64,000 nt of DNA from Limosilactobacillus reuteri (GCF_013694365.1 NZ_CP059275.1:124001-188000), one strand, 5' to 3'; positions 20,814 to 30,101 are shown, counted from the first letter of the stretch. Numbers and translations: made by a program. Notes: generated from the letters alone by a model not told the origin.

Positions 20814-21386
20814 TTGAGTGAGGAACGGAAAGAGAGCCGACGAGCTAACGATGAATTATGGGATAAAAAGTTTACAGATAACGAAGACCTTGATAGTGAT
20901 GGCCATTTATCACGAACAGAACACCGTAAGCAACGATCACATAATTCAATGATTACTACGATCTTAATCGTGTTAATTATCGTTCTCGCCGTTACACCAC
21001 TTATTTATTGGATTAATAATAAACAGTCCTTTAATCATCCGGTGAGAACTGAACAAGTAGCTGCTAGTTCTAAAAATAGTAAAAAAAAAGAATCTCACAG
21101 TTCGAGTACCTCTAGTGAGCATTCAAAGAAGGAATCTAGTATAAGCAGTAGTGAATCCTCTTCTTCAAGTATTGAGGAATCAAGTTCGACGCAAACCAGC
21201 CAAAGTTATAGTGCTCCGCAAAGCAGTAGTAGCTATTATCGATATAGTAGTAGTTATCGTTATGGTAATGGGTATCAAAACCGGACTACTCCTAATCGCT
21301 ACAGTAGTTATCAGCAGCGTTATAACAATAACCAAACCTATAATCGCTACAATAATAATACAGAAAATACAAACCGTTATCGTTAA
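20814..21386 (+). CDS. Single-pass membrane protein with Ser-rich and Tyr/Asn-rich tail
   Basis: I do not recognise a catalytic domain. The 190-residue protein starts at TTG, has a charged cytoplasmic N-terminus (about 1-44), one transmembrane helix (about 46-66), then a long low-complexity outside part. That part is Ser-rich at about 85-130 and Tyr/Ser/Asn/Arg-rich to the end. Related lactobacilli have a protein at this place beside cmk and recQ that ends in a LysM cell-wall binding domain; here no LysM motif is visible. A wall-associated role is an inference. Confidence 0.65.
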   Translation: MSEERKESRRANDELWDKKFTDNEDLDSDGHLSRTEHRKQRSHNSMITTILIVLIIVLAVTPLIYWINNKQSFNHPVRTEQVAASSKNSKKKESHSSSTSSEHSKKESSISSSESSSSSIEESSSTQTSQSYSAPQSSSSYYRYSSSYRYGNGYQNRTTPNRYSSYQQRYNNNQTYNRYNNNTENTNRYR

Positions 21387-22826
21387 ATGAAAAATAAGCA
21401 AGAAATTCTAGATGTTTTACAAAATCATTTTGGCTTTGAGGATTTTCGTCCAGGCCAAGAAGAGACAATTAACGCCTTACTGGAAGGGAAAGACGCTTTA
21501 TCGATTCTTCCCACTGGTGCCGGGAAATCCCTTTTATATCAATTGCCAGCTTATTTATTGTCAGGAACGATCCTCATTGTTTCACCGTTGATTTCACTAA
21601 TGCAGGATCAGGTTGACCGTCTTCATCGGCAGGGAGAAAAACGAGTCATTATGTTAAGCGGCCAGCTTGTCGGAAAAGAGCGAGCAAGTGTCCTCCACAA
21701 TTTGAAATCATTTAAATTTATATTTACTTCTCCGGAAATGCTTGATAACCAGCAAGTTTTAACCGCGCTTAAGAAAAATAAGATTGCGTTAATGGTTATT
21801 GATGAGGCCCATTGTATCTCACAGTGGGGCCCTGATTTTCGTCCTGAATATTTATTACTAAAGGAAGTGCGGCAGCAATTAGGATCGCCGACAACATTGC
21901 TGTTGACGGCAACTGCTACTCCTCGTATTCGACAGGATATTTTGAAAAAAATGGGGATGACGACTGCCTACCAGGTAATTAAATCTGTTGACCGTCCTAA
22001 CATTTTTTTAGCTGTTAAGTCCATCGCTACTCAAAAGGAAAAGGATGGTGAACTTCTGAAACTAGTTCAAAAATTCACTGGTCCCGGAATTATTTACTTT
22101 GCAAGTCGTAAGCTGGCTTCTCAGATGGCAGAATGGCTTGAAAACCAAACTGATTTAAATGTGGCAGCTTATCATGCTGGCGTTGTTCCAATTGAACGAT
22201 TTCGAATTCAAAATCAATTTATGAATAATGAATTACAGGTAATTTGTGCAACGAGTGCGTTTGGGATGGGAATTGACAAAAATGATATTCGTTACGTTAT
22301 TCATTATCATTTGCCAAGTAATTTAGAGAATTATTTACAGGAAATCGGTCGAGCTGGGCGTGATGGTAAGCAGAGTTTGGCAGTTCTTCTATATGCAAAT
22401 GGCGATGAAATGATTCAACGACAATTAACAAGCGTTGATCTTCCGCCAGCTACAATTTTAGAGCAGATTAAGAATGGCAAGTTGTCAGCAAGTATTTTGG
22501 GGGAGCAAGCGTCTTTATTTGCGTTTTATCTTGAACATTCTTTTACGCCGCAGCAAATAATTACGATGTTTGAGCGGCGCAAAATTCAAACAGAAAAAGA
22601 ATTGCAAGAAATGGTTGCTTATATCAAAGAGGACGGTTGTAAAAGAGAATATCTTTTAACATATTTTGGTGAGCAATTTGCCGGTTCGAATGAATTTTGT
22701 TGTGATTATGAGCTTTCAGATTGGGCAACTAAACTTATTTTGCCGGTCAGTCAGCCACTTTCTGAAAACAATAAAGTAGGATGGGAAGACCGCTTAAAGG
22801 GCCTGTTAAATATTACTGAAAATTAA
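21387..22826 (+). CDS. recQ: RecQ-family ATP-dependent DNA helicase (RecS-like)
   Basis: The helicase unwinds DNA 3' to 5' in recombination and repair. Visible motifs are LPTGAGKSLLYQLP near 41, VIDEAHCISQWG near 137, TATATPR near 173 and QEIGRAGRDGKQ near 318. The zinc region near 437-453 keeps three of the usual four cysteines, and the HRDC domain is absent, so at 479 residues it resembles RecS of Bacillus. Its first 11 bases recur as the last 11 bases of ypbB (23842-23852), which shows that ypbB precedes and overlaps recQ in the genome. Confidence 0.93.
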   Translation: MKNKQEILDVLQNHFGFEDFRPGQEETINALLEGKDALSILPTGAGKSLLYQLPAYLLSGTILIVSPLISLMQDQVDRLHRQGEKRVIMLSGQLVGKERASVLHNLKSFKFIFTSPEMLDNQQVLTALKKNKIALMVIDEAHCISQWGPDFRPEYLLLKEVRQQLGSPTTLLLTATATPRIRQDILKKMGMTTAYQVIKSVDRPNIFLAVKSIATQKEKDGELLKLVQKFTGPGIIYFASRKLASQMAEWLENQTDLNVAAYHAGVVPIERFRIQNQFMNNELQVICATSAFGMGIDKNDIRYVIHYHLPSNLENYLQEIGRAGRDGKQSLAVLLYANGDEMIQRQLTSVDLPPATILEQIKNGKLSASILGEQASLFAFYLEHSFTPQQIITMFERRKIQTEKELQEMVAYIKEDGCKREYLLTYFGEQFAGSNEFCCDYELSDWATKLILPVSQPLSENNKVGWEDRLKGLLNITEN

Positions 22827-23852
22827 GTGAATAAATTATTGCGCTTTTTTAGCTATCACCAGCCACGGCGAATTCGTGTAATTGAAAACACTCTGCGAAG
22901 TCGGCGAACAGTCGCAACTCTCTTTTGGGCTCGACAGTATGGAATCTTAGAGTGGTTAGGGGCAGATCGAACACTGAATCGACAAGAATATGATCAGCTT
23001 ATTAATCAACTTGTTGCTGATAAACTATTAGCGATTGATGATCAATCCCAAGCAATTCTTACAGAAGAGGGCGCGAAAGTTTTAAAAAACGAAGAAGAAA
23101 CTTTCTACATCCCATCGTTTTATGACTGGTACTGGTTAACCAATACGCAACGAATAATCCAACGACTTTTTTTAGCTATTCAAGTCGTATCAGAATTCTC
23201 TTATCATCAAAGAAAGTATGTTCCATTGGCGATTTCATATGGTGAAATGGTTGCGGTGAAGCAGTGGTTTCGACAAAATTATCATCACGATCTGGTTAAA
23301 AATCTCTATACTGATCTCCATCGGTTTGGCAGCGCTTTGGAAAGTGAAGATCCACGAATGACAACGGACCTTTTTAATGTCATGATTGGTTATCAGCGAT
23401 CAGGATGGACAATTAATCAAGCAGCTCAAGAATTGAAAATAAAAATCGATGATATCCAGTACTTACGTCATGACGAGATGTTAGCGGTTAGCGCTTATGC
23501 TCGTAATTTTCCTGGTCCACTGCAACAATTGCTCCTTCCGCTGATCAATGAGAGTCCACTAAATCGGAGTGCCCAAGTAACGTTTGACTTATATACCCAG
23601 GGAGAGCCAATTGAACTGATTGCTCAAGAGCGACGGTTGAAAGAAAATACAATTAGGGAGCATCTCTTGGAAGCGGCAATCCTTATTCCTGACAAGCTAG
23701 ACTGGGATATCCTTTTGCCAGAGAGTAAGCGTGACGAACTTAGTCGATTCTATAAGGGCGAACCGACCGTATGGAAATTTGACGAGCAAATTGCCAGTTT
23801 TTATGAATACCGCCTATATCAAATATTTCAAGGAATAACAAATGAAAAATAA
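22827..23852 (+). CDS. Helix-turn-helix domain protein (YpbB-like)
   Basis: This 341-residue protein is the usual companion of RecS in Bacillota (YpbB). The C-terminal third contains a helix-turn-helix-like stretch, FDLYTQGEPIELIAQERR and LKENTIREHLLEAA, typical of the HTH_40 family. The start is GTG. The function is unknown; co-operation with the adjacent helicase is an inference from the conserved pair. Confidence 0.78.
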   Translation: MNKLLRFFSYHQPRRIRVIENTLRSRRTVATLFWARQYGILEWLGADRTLNRQEYDQLINQLVADKLLAIDDQSQAILTEEGAKVLKNEEETFYIPSFYDWYWLTNTQRIIQRLFLAIQVVSEFSYHQRKYVPLAISYGEMVAVKQWFRQNYHHDLVKNLYTDLHRFGSALESEDPRMTTDLFNVMIGYQRSGWTINQAAQELKIKIDDIQYLRHDEMLAVSAYARNFPGPLQQLLLPLINESPLNRSAQVTFDLYTQGEPIELIAQERRLKENTIREHLLEAAILIPDKLDWDILLPESKRDELSRFYKGEPTVWKFDEQIASFYEYRLYQIFQGITNEK

Positions 23853-24431
23853 ATGACAGTAACGCATCAACGTATTCAACGATTGGTAGGCATAGCCTGT
23901 TTGGGTGCCTTAGCATTTATTTTAATGTTTTTTGAGTTTCCGGTTTTGCCGATGGCGCCCTATCTTAAACTGGACTTTTCTGATGTCCCTGTTTTGATAG
24001 GGGGCTATATCTATGGGCCAGTTGGCGGAATTATTATCGCTGCAATTAAATGCTTAATTCACGGAATGATTCATGGCTTTTCGCCAGCTGAATTAATCGG
24101 GGTTACCAGCGACTTTATTTCATCCCTCGCTCTTCTGCTTCCGTTCTGCTGGGTATGGCGTCATCATAACTGGAGTAATAAAAGACAAGCTATTATCGGA
24201 ATTGCTTTAGGAACCGTAACGTTGACTGTTTTAATGTCTCTGCTTAATTTGTGGATCCTTACCCCTTTATATATGGCAGTTTGGAACTGGAAGTCAACTT
24301 TGCCCGTATCTCAATTAGTAGCGATCGGTGTGTTGCCTTTTAACCTTATTAAGGGTTTGGTTGTTACAATTGTATATGTAATTATCGCGGGTCGGTTGCG
24401 TCCATGGCTAGACCAGCATAGAATGATTTAA
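23853..24431 (+). CDS. ribU: ECF transporter S component, riboflavin (RibU)
   Basis: RibU is the membrane protein that binds riboflavin and works with the shared EcfAAT module. The 192-residue protein has about six hydrophobic helices. The stretch PYLKLDFSDVPVLIGGYIYG (about 36-55) is the family hallmark, followed by GMIHGF. No ecfA or ecfT gene is in the window. An FMN riboswitch usually sits upstream, but noncoding DNA is missing here so it cannot be seen. Confidence 0.88.
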   Translation: MTVTHQRIQRLVGIACLGALAFILMFFEFPVLPMAPYLKLDFSDVPVLIGGYIYGPVGGIIIAAIKCLIHGMIHGFSPAELIGVTSDFISSLALLLPFCWVWRHHNWSNKRQAIIGIALGTVTLTVLMSLLNLWILTPLYMAVWNWKSTLPVSQLVAIGVLPFNLIKGLVVTIVYVIIAGRLRPWLDQHRMI

Positions 24432-25148
24432 ATGGAACGATTACAAAAGGCAATGGCGGAAGCGGGAGTAGCTTCTCGTCGGGCATCAGAAAAACTTATC
24501 CTTCAAGGGAAAGTTGCAGTTAATGGCAAGATTGTGACTGAACTTGGCACTAAAGTTGGCGTTCACGATGAGATTGTAGTAAATGGTGTTCCAATCCATC
24601 ACGAACAGCACGTTTACTACTTGTTAAATAAGCCGCGGGGAGTTATCTCAAGTGCTCATGATGATAAAGGCCGTCGAACAGTGGTTGATATTATTCATGA
24701 TGCTGAGATTGATGAACGCATTTATCCAGTTGGCCGATTGGACTATGATACAACTGGAATTCTTCTCCTAACAAATGATGGTGCTTTGGCAAATAAACTG
24801 ATGCATCCTAAATATGAAGTTGAAAAAACCTATGTTGCTAAGGTTGAAGGAATCGTCAAAAATGATGAGTTAAAACAATTACGTTTAGGGGTAGTCATCG
24901 ATGGTCGAAAGACAAAACCGGCTAAATCGAAGCTCTTGAATGTTGACCGTGCCAAGAAGACAAGCCTTGTTCAATTAACAATCCACGAAGGACGAAACCA
25001 CCAAGTTAAGAATATGTTTAAGGCAGTAGGACATCCGGTGACTAAACTTCATCGTGAAACATATGGACCATTAAATTTATATGGTCTTCAGCCGGGTGAA
25101 TTCCGTGCATTAAAGCCTGAAGAAGTGCAGTTATTAAAGAAAAAGTAA
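24432..25148 (+). CDS. rluB: 23S rRNA pseudouridine synthase RluB-type
   Basis: The enzyme isomerises a uridine in 23S rRNA. It has an N-terminal S4 RNA-binding domain (about 1-60, beginning MERLQKAMAEAGVASRRASE) and the catalytic aspartate in VGRLDYDTTGILLLTNDG near residue 100-117. The length of 238 residues fits. In Bacillota the order is scpA-scpB-rluB; here rluB comes first, consistent with reversal. Confidence 0.94.
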   Translation: MERLQKAMAEAGVASRRASEKLILQGKVAVNGKIVTELGTKVGVHDEIVVNGVPIHHEQHVYYLLNKPRGVISSAHDDKGRRTVVDIIHDAEIDERIYPVGRLDYDTTGILLLTNDGALANKLMHPKYEVEKTYVAKVEGIVKNDELKQLRLGVVIDGRKTKPAKSKLLNVDRAKKTSLVQLTIHEGRNHQVKNMFKAVGHPVTKLHRETYGPLNLYGLQPGEFRALKPEEVQLLKKK

Positions 25149-25754
25149 GTGACGAATACGAAACTAACCAACCAAGCGCAGATTGAAGGATTACTTTTTA
25201 TTAGTGGGGACGAAGGAATTCCCCTAGGCGATTTAGCAAAAATTTCTGGTTTTATGAAACCGGCTGTTCTAACAATATTACAAGAGCTAAAAAAGAAGTA
25301 TGAAGATGATCCCACATCTGCTTTTATCTTGCTTGAAAGTGATCAGACCTATCGTTTAGCAACCAAGCCTCAGTTAGCAGAGGTCATTAAACATTACTTT
25401 GAAGTCCCGTTAACGGTACCATTGACTAAAGCATTATTAGAAGTATTGGCCATTGTTGCTTATCGGCAACCAATTACGCGGCTAGAAATTGATGATATTC
25501 GGGGAGTACAAAGTTCAGGATCATTACAAAAATTAATGGTTCGTGGTTTAGTTGACACTCATGGACGTTTGGATGCACCAGGCCGTCCATTTTTATATTC
25601 AACAACCCCGGCTTTCTTAAACTATTTCGGTTTAAGCGATTTAGATGAACTCCCACCGTTACCCGATCAAGACGAATTAGAAATGAGCAATATTAATGGA
25701 GATATTTTCCTTGAAGCATTACAGGCGCGAGAAGAACGAAAGGACGATAATTAA
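25149..25754 (+). CDS. scpB: Segregation and condensation protein B
   Basis: ScpB dimerises and joins ScpA in the SMC condensin complex that compacts and segregates the chromosome. The 201-residue protein has the winged-helix pair of the family, with LEVLAIVAYRQPITRLEIDD near 97-116 and GRLDAPGRPFLYSTT near 140. The start is GTG. The first 38 bases are identical to 26509-26546, the end of scpA. The matching ribosome binding site lies there (26495-26500) and not upstream of this copy. Confidence 0.95.
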   Translation: MTNTKLTNQAQIEGLLFISGDEGIPLGDLAKISGFMKPAVLTILQELKKKYEDDPTSAFILLESDQTYRLATKPQLAEVIKHYFEVPLTVPLTKALLEVLAIVAYRQPITRLEIDDIRGVQSSGSLQKLMVRGLVDTHGRLDAPGRPFLYSTTPAFLNYFGLSDLDELPPLPDQDELEMSNINGDIFLEALQAREERKDDN

Positions 25755-26546
25755 ATGAATAAGCAAGTGCAACCACAAAATCCATTTCAACCGGTCATAA
25801 AGGTTCATGACTTTGAAGGACCACTAGATTTATTGCTCCATTTAATAAAGCAATCTGAAATGGATATTTATGATATTCAGATTTCGCAAATTACAAGCCA
25901 ATACCTTGATTACCTTCACCAGATGCAAAGCCACCAATTAGAAGTCGCGGGTGAATATTTTGTAATGGCTGCGACTCTGATGGACATTAAAAGTCAGATG
26001 CTGTTACCTTCGCCGCCAGTATTGGATGATGAACTAGAAGTAGAGGAGCTTGATCCCCGACAAGAATTAGTGGAACAGCTTTTGGAATATCAGCGTTATA
26101 AAAAAGCAGCAGATCGACTAAAAGATAAAGAAAATCTGCGTCAACAGGAGTATACTCGACCAGCAATGCAAGTTCCACGTGAAATGGTAAAATCTCACGT
26201 GGAGCCGGGCATCAAATTAACGGATTTGCAACAAGCTTTTGCAGCCGTTCTTCGCCGCCAACAATTAGCTACTCCATTAGTTGAAACTGTAGCAGCTGAA
26301 AAAGTAAGCGTTGGTCAACAAATGAACCACGTGATTGAAATTATTCATGATGGTCCGGTTAGGTTTGAAGACTTGTTTGAAGATTTACATACTCGCGATG
26401 GCTTAGTTACAACTTTTTTAGCAATTCTTGAACTGGCAAAGCATCAAGCGATTGTTATTAACCAAGGTGGCTTGTTTGAACCAATAATTTTAGCGGAGGG
26501 ATCTAAGAGTGACGAATACGAAACTAACCAACCAAGCGCAGATTGA
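25755..26546 (+). CDS. scpA: Segregation and condensation protein A
   Basis: ScpA is the kleisin subunit that bridges the SMC heads. The 263-residue protein begins its conserved N-terminal domain with DFEGPLDLLLHLIKQSEMDI (about 19-38) and ends with the winged-helix region FEDLFEDLHTRDGLVTTFLA (about 203-222). The last 38 bases encode the end of ScpA in one frame and the start of ScpB in another, a natural gene overlap of which both copies were kept. Confidence 0.95.
   Translation: MNKQVQPQNPFQPVIKVHDFEGPLDLLLHLIKQSEMDIYDIQISQITSQYLDYLHQMQSHQLEVAGEYFVMAATLMDIKSQMLLPSPPVLDDELEVEELDPRQELVEQLLEYQRYKKAADRLKDKENLRQQEYTRPAMQVPREMVKSHVEPGIKLTDLQQAFAAVLRRQQLATPLVETVAAEKVSVGQQMNHVIEIIHDGPVRFEDLFEDLHTRDGLVTTFLAILELAKHQAIVINQGGLFEPIILAEGSKSDEYETNQPSAD
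26495..26500 (+). promoter_or_regulatory. Stranded Shine-Dalgarno of scpB inside scpA
   Basis: GGAGGG ends eight bases before the GTG at 26509 that begins the scpB coding sequence in the overlap. The complete scpB frame at 25149 has no such site before it. Confidence 0.85.
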
Positions 26547-26903
26547 ATGTTAGTTCGTTATCGAAAAGATTACCAAAAAATCGCCCTAGGTTTATTATCC
26601 TTAGTAAAAGATCTTCGAAAAGATAATCGTTTTATGGAAGAGATGGACTGGGCACTGGCTAATGATTGGCCAATCTTTTTGTGGAAAGACATGGATGATA
26701 GTCACTTTATTGGAATTGTGATGATAGAAATAGGGGATTGTTACGTGCTGGTTCGCCGCTTATCGTTTACGCCAAGCGAACGAACGGGGTATAATATTTT
26801 TTCCTTATTAGATGGCGTTCACGATCAATATCCTCATAAACGCCTCATGGGAACCTTAGCAACCCAACCAATAATTAGCATGTGGGAGAGAAATAATGAA
26901 TAA
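26547..26903 (+). CDS. ribT: RibT-like GNAT-family protein
   Basis: The 118-residue protein resembles RibT, a GNAT acetyltransferase-like protein often found beside riboflavin or scp genes in Bacillota. Visible features are KIALGLLSLVKDLRK near the N-terminus and HFIGIVMIEIGDCYVLVRRL near 55-75. Its substrate is not known. The last eight bases, ATGAATAA, equal the start of scpA, so in the genome ribT precedes and overlaps scpA. Confidence 0.72.
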   Translation: MLVRYRKDYQKIALGLLSLVKDLRKDNRFMEEMDWALANDWPIFLWKDMDDSHFIGIVMIEIGDCYVLVRRLSFTPSERTGYNIFSLLDGVHDQYPHKRLMGTLATQPIISMWERNNE

Positions 26904-27797
26904 ATGAATAATGAAGTGGCTGCGTTTTTAGCTTTTTTAAAAGATAAACGACAATTAAGCGATAATACCTTGATGAGTTATCAACGGGACTTAGAACAAA
27001 CTGTGACTTATTTAGAAGATCGAGGAATTGATGATTGGCAACAGGTGGACCACTATTTGCTAATTGACCTCCTTAATAGTCTTCGTCAGCAGGGAAAAGC
27101 TAATTCAACAATTAACCGTGTGATTTCAAGTTTACGGCAATTTTATAAATACATGATTCGTCACCATAACCTAACCATTAATCCAATGGAAATGATTGAT
27201 CACCAGTATACCTTTAACCAACCACCTGCACCGGTAATTTTAACTGAAAAAGAAATTGAACAACTGCTGGCAGTCCCGGATGTTTCAACCCCAATTGGTC
27301 TTCGTGATCGAGCGTTGTTAGAGATTATGGATGCAACGGGAATGAGGGTTAGTGAAGTAATTGCCTTGGATCTGACAGCACTTCATCTCGACGTTAAGCT
27401 TCTACAACTAACAGGAAAGAATGAACGTGAGCGGATGATTCCCTTAAGTCAACCAGCAGTCAAGTGGCTTACCGGTTACCTAGACCGTGGTCGACCACGT
27501 TTGCTCAGAGATGATCACGAAACGCGGGTGTTCTTAAATGCTCATGGTTATCCTTTGACGCGGCAAGGAATTTGGAAAAAAATGAAGGAATGGGTCAGTG
27601 AGGCTAAAATCAAAAAAGAAGTTACTCCTCAAACTATGCGTTATTCTTTTGCTGTTCATTTAATAGAAAATGGCGCCGATGTTCAATTAATCCAAGAAAT
27701 CCTTGGTTATAACGCGATGAAGGCTCTCCAACCATATTTACAGGTCTCGCCGCAACAGTTATCCGCTAACTATATGAAATATCATCCTCGTGCATAG
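26904..27797 (+). CDS. xerD: Tyrosine recombinase XerD-like, with altered active site
   Basis: This 297-residue protein has the SAM-like core-binding domain (about 1-90) and the tyrosine recombinase catalytic domain (about 110-290). Arg148 in ATGMRVSEV, Lys172 in LTGKNERER, Arg246 in TPQTMRY and Tyr278 are in the expected places. The first histidine of the HxxR box is Gln243, and the later His/Trp position is Tyr269 in ILGYN. The gene sits next to scpAB, as does the divergent XerD-like protein of streptococci that does not act at dif. Activity at dif is therefore uncertain. Confidence 0.82.
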   Translation: MNNEVAAFLAFLKDKRQLSDNTLMSYQRDLEQTVTYLEDRGIDDWQQVDHYLLIDLLNSLRQQGKANSTINRVISSLRQFYKYMIRHHNLTINPMEMIDHQYTFNQPPAPVILTEKEIEQLLAVPDVSTPIGLRDRALLEIMDATGMRVSEVIALDLTALHLDVKLLQLTGKNERERMIPLSQPAVKWLTGYLDRGRPRLLRDDHETRVFLNAHGYPLTRQGIWKKMKEWVSEAKIKKEVTPQTMRYSFAVHLIENGADVQLIQEILGYNAMKALQPYLQVSPQQLSANYMKYHPRA

Positions 27798-28679
27798 ATG
27801 AATTCAGCATTAGGAAAAGTTGTTACAGCGGTAATGATTGATGAAAATGATACCGATTATTTTGTTCAACCAGATCGTAATGGGCAAACGTATCGATTAC
27901 CGAAAAGCGAAAGTCCTCAAGAATTACATATTGGTGGACAGGTACGCGGCTTTGTTTATGAAAATGAGGACCACCAACTACAGATGACCTGTAAATACAT
28001 TCCAACGATCCAGGTTGACCATTACGATTATGGTACAGTAGTTAATGTTCGTCGTGATTTAGGGGTTTTTGTTGATATCGGTCTTCCCAATAAGGATATT
28101 GTCGTCTCTTTAGATGATTTACCAAGCTTGAAACACTTATGGCCACAACCAGGTGACCGTTTATTAATGTCCCTTCAAGTTGATGATAAGGATCGTCTAT
28201 GGGGTAAATTAGCAGATGACCAAATCTATCAAACTATTTCAGCAGCTCCAGATAAACGCTTGCTCAACCATGATACTTATGCCACAGTTTACCGCCTTAA
28301 GATGAGTGGAACCTTTGTGATTACTGATGATTATCGTTTAGGATTCATCCATCCAAGTGAACGAGACCAAGAACCGCGATTAGGTCAACGAGTTAAAGCG
28401 CGGGTTATTGGAATTTCGTCACATGGTAGTCTCAATCTCTCCCTTAAGCCTCGTGCCTACCAAGCTATTGGTGAAGATGCACAAATGATTTTGACAATGT
28501 TAGAACATGGTATAAATCACCGCTTGCCATACACTGATAAGACGGACCCATCGATCATTCGCGATGTCTTTGGCATAAGCAAGGGGCAGTTTAAACGTGC
28601 TATTGGGCATTTGCTTAAAGAGAAATTAGTAAAACAAGAAAACGGTCAATTAATCCTAGTAAAAGAGAATCAAGATTAA
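27798..28679 (+). CDS. cvfB: S1 domain RNA-binding protein CvfB-like
   Basis: The 293-residue protein has S1-like RNA-binding domains, seen in YGTVVNVRRDLGVFVDIGLP near 76-95 and a later RVKARVIGISSHGSLNLSL near 197-215. A C-terminal winged helix follows (FGISKGQFKRAIGHLLKE, about 262-279). This order is that of CvfB/YitL, linked to virulence regulation in staphylococci. The job in lactobacilli is not established. Confidence 0.88.
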   Translation: MNSALGKVVTAVMIDENDTDYFVQPDRNGQTYRLPKSESPQELHIGGQVRGFVYENEDHQLQMTCKYIPTIQVDHYDYGTVVNVRRDLGVFVDIGLPNKDIVVSLDDLPSLKHLWPQPGDRLLMSLQVDDKDRLWGKLADDQIYQTISAAPDKRLLNHDTYATVYRLKMSGTFVITDDYRLGFIHPSERDQEPRLGQRVKARVIGISSHGSLNLSLKPRAYQAIGEDAQMILTMLEHGINHRLPYTDKTDPSIIRDVFGISKGQFKRAIGHLLKEKLVKQENGQLILVKENQD

Positions 28680-30101
28680 ATGAAGAAAACCAAGATTGTA
28701 AGTACACTTGGTCCTGCAAGTACTGATGTTGATACGATCGTTAAGTTGATCAATGCGGGAGCTAACATTTTCCGTTTCAACTTCTCACACGGTGACCACC
28801 CAGAACACTTGGGTCGGATCGAAAACGTACACAAGGCTGAAGAAATTACTGGCAAGCACGTTGGTCTTATGCTTGATACTAAGGGTGCCGAAATTCGGAC
28901 TACTGTTCAAAAAGAAGGTAAGATCAACTTTGAAATTGGCGACAAGGTTCGCATTTCAATGGATCCTTCAATTGAAGGTACTCATGACAAGATTGCTGTT
29001 ACCTACCCAGGCTTATACGATGATACTCATGTTGGTGGCCATGTTCTTTTTGATGATGGTTTAATTGACATGGTTATTGATGAAAAAGACGATGCAAACA
29101 AGGAACTTGTATGTCACGTCTTAAACCATGGTGTTCTTGGTTCTCGGAAGGGTGTTAACGCCCCTGGTGTATCAATCAACTTACCAGGTATTACTGAAAA
29201 GGACAGTAGCGATATTCGTTTTGGTTTGGAAAACAAGATCAACTACATTGCTGCATCCTTCGTTCGTAAGGCTCAAGATGTTCTTGACATTCGCGAATTA
29301 CTTAAGGAAAAGAACATGGAAGATGTTCAAATTTTCCCTAAGATTGAATCTCAAGAAGGTATCGACAACTTTGAAGAAATCATTGCTGTTTCTGACGGTT
29401 TAATGGTACCTCGTGGTGACATGGGTGTTGAAATTCCTGCCCAAAATGTGCCAATTGTTCAAAAGCACATGATCAAGCGTTGTAACGAATTAGGTAAGCC
29501 AGTTATTACTGCTACCCAAATGCTTGACTCAATGCAAGAAAACCCACGTCCAACCCGTGCCGAAGTATCAGACGTTGCTAACGCCGTATTTGACGGTACT
29601 GATGCTACTATGCTTTCTGGTGAAAGTGCTAACGGTGACTACCCAGTTGAATCTGTTGCAATGATGAACAACATTGACATCAAGGCTGAAAACCACCTTT
29701 GGGAATTCGGTACTGAAAAGTTCGATTGGGACAAGTCTGACGTAACTGAAACTATCGGTTCTGCTGTTGCTAACGCAGCTAAAGACTTAGACATTCACAC
29801 AATTGTTGCTTACACTGCTTCAGGCTACACTGCTAAGATGATTTCTAAGTACCGTCCTAATGCTGATATCGTTGCATTAACTCCAAACGAACGTGTAGAA
29901 CGTGGACTTATGATCAACTGGGGTGTTCAACCATACGTTGTTGATGAAATGAAGAACACTGATACAATGTTCGACTTAGCTGCTAAGAAGGCTGTTGAAC
30001 TTGGCTTTGCTAAGAAGGGCGACAGAATCATCATCGTTGCTGGTGTTCCTTTGGGTGTACCAGGTGCAACTAACATGATGCGTGTTAAGACTATCGACTA
30101 A
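28680..30101 (+). CDS. pyk: Pyruvate kinase
   Basis: Pyruvate kinase makes pyruvate and ATP from phosphoenolpyruvate and ADP, the last step of glycolysis. The protein shows FRFNFSHGDHPEH near 32-44, the signature IFPKIESQEGIDNFEEI near 218 and MVPRGDMGVEIP near 242. At 473 residues it lacks the extra C-terminal phosphohistidine-like domain found in many lactobacilli and bacilli (about 585 residues). Codon bias is strong, as expected for a glycolytic gene. Confidence 0.97.
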   Translation: MKKTKIVSTLGPASTDVDTIVKLINAGANIFRFNFSHGDHPEHLGRIENVHKAEEITGKHVGLMLDTKGAEIRTTVQKEGKINFEIGDKVRISMDPSIEGTHDKIAVTYPGLYDDTHVGGHVLFDDGLIDMVIDEKDDANKELVCHVLNHGVLGSRKGVNAPGVSINLPGITEKDSSDIRFGLENKINYIAASFVRKAQDVLDIRELLKEKNMEDVQIFPKIESQEGIDNFEEIIAVSDGLMVPRGDMGVEIPAQNVPIVQKHMIKRCNELGKPVITATQMLDSMQENPRPTRAEVSDVANAVFDGTDATMLSGESANGDYPVESVAMMNNIDIKAENHLWEFGTEKFDWDKSDVTETIGSAVANAAKDLDIHTIVAYTASGYTAKMISKYRPNADIVALTPNERVERGLMINWGVQPYVVDEMKNTDTMFDLAAKKAVELGFAKKGDRIIIVAGVPLGVPGATNMMRVKTID

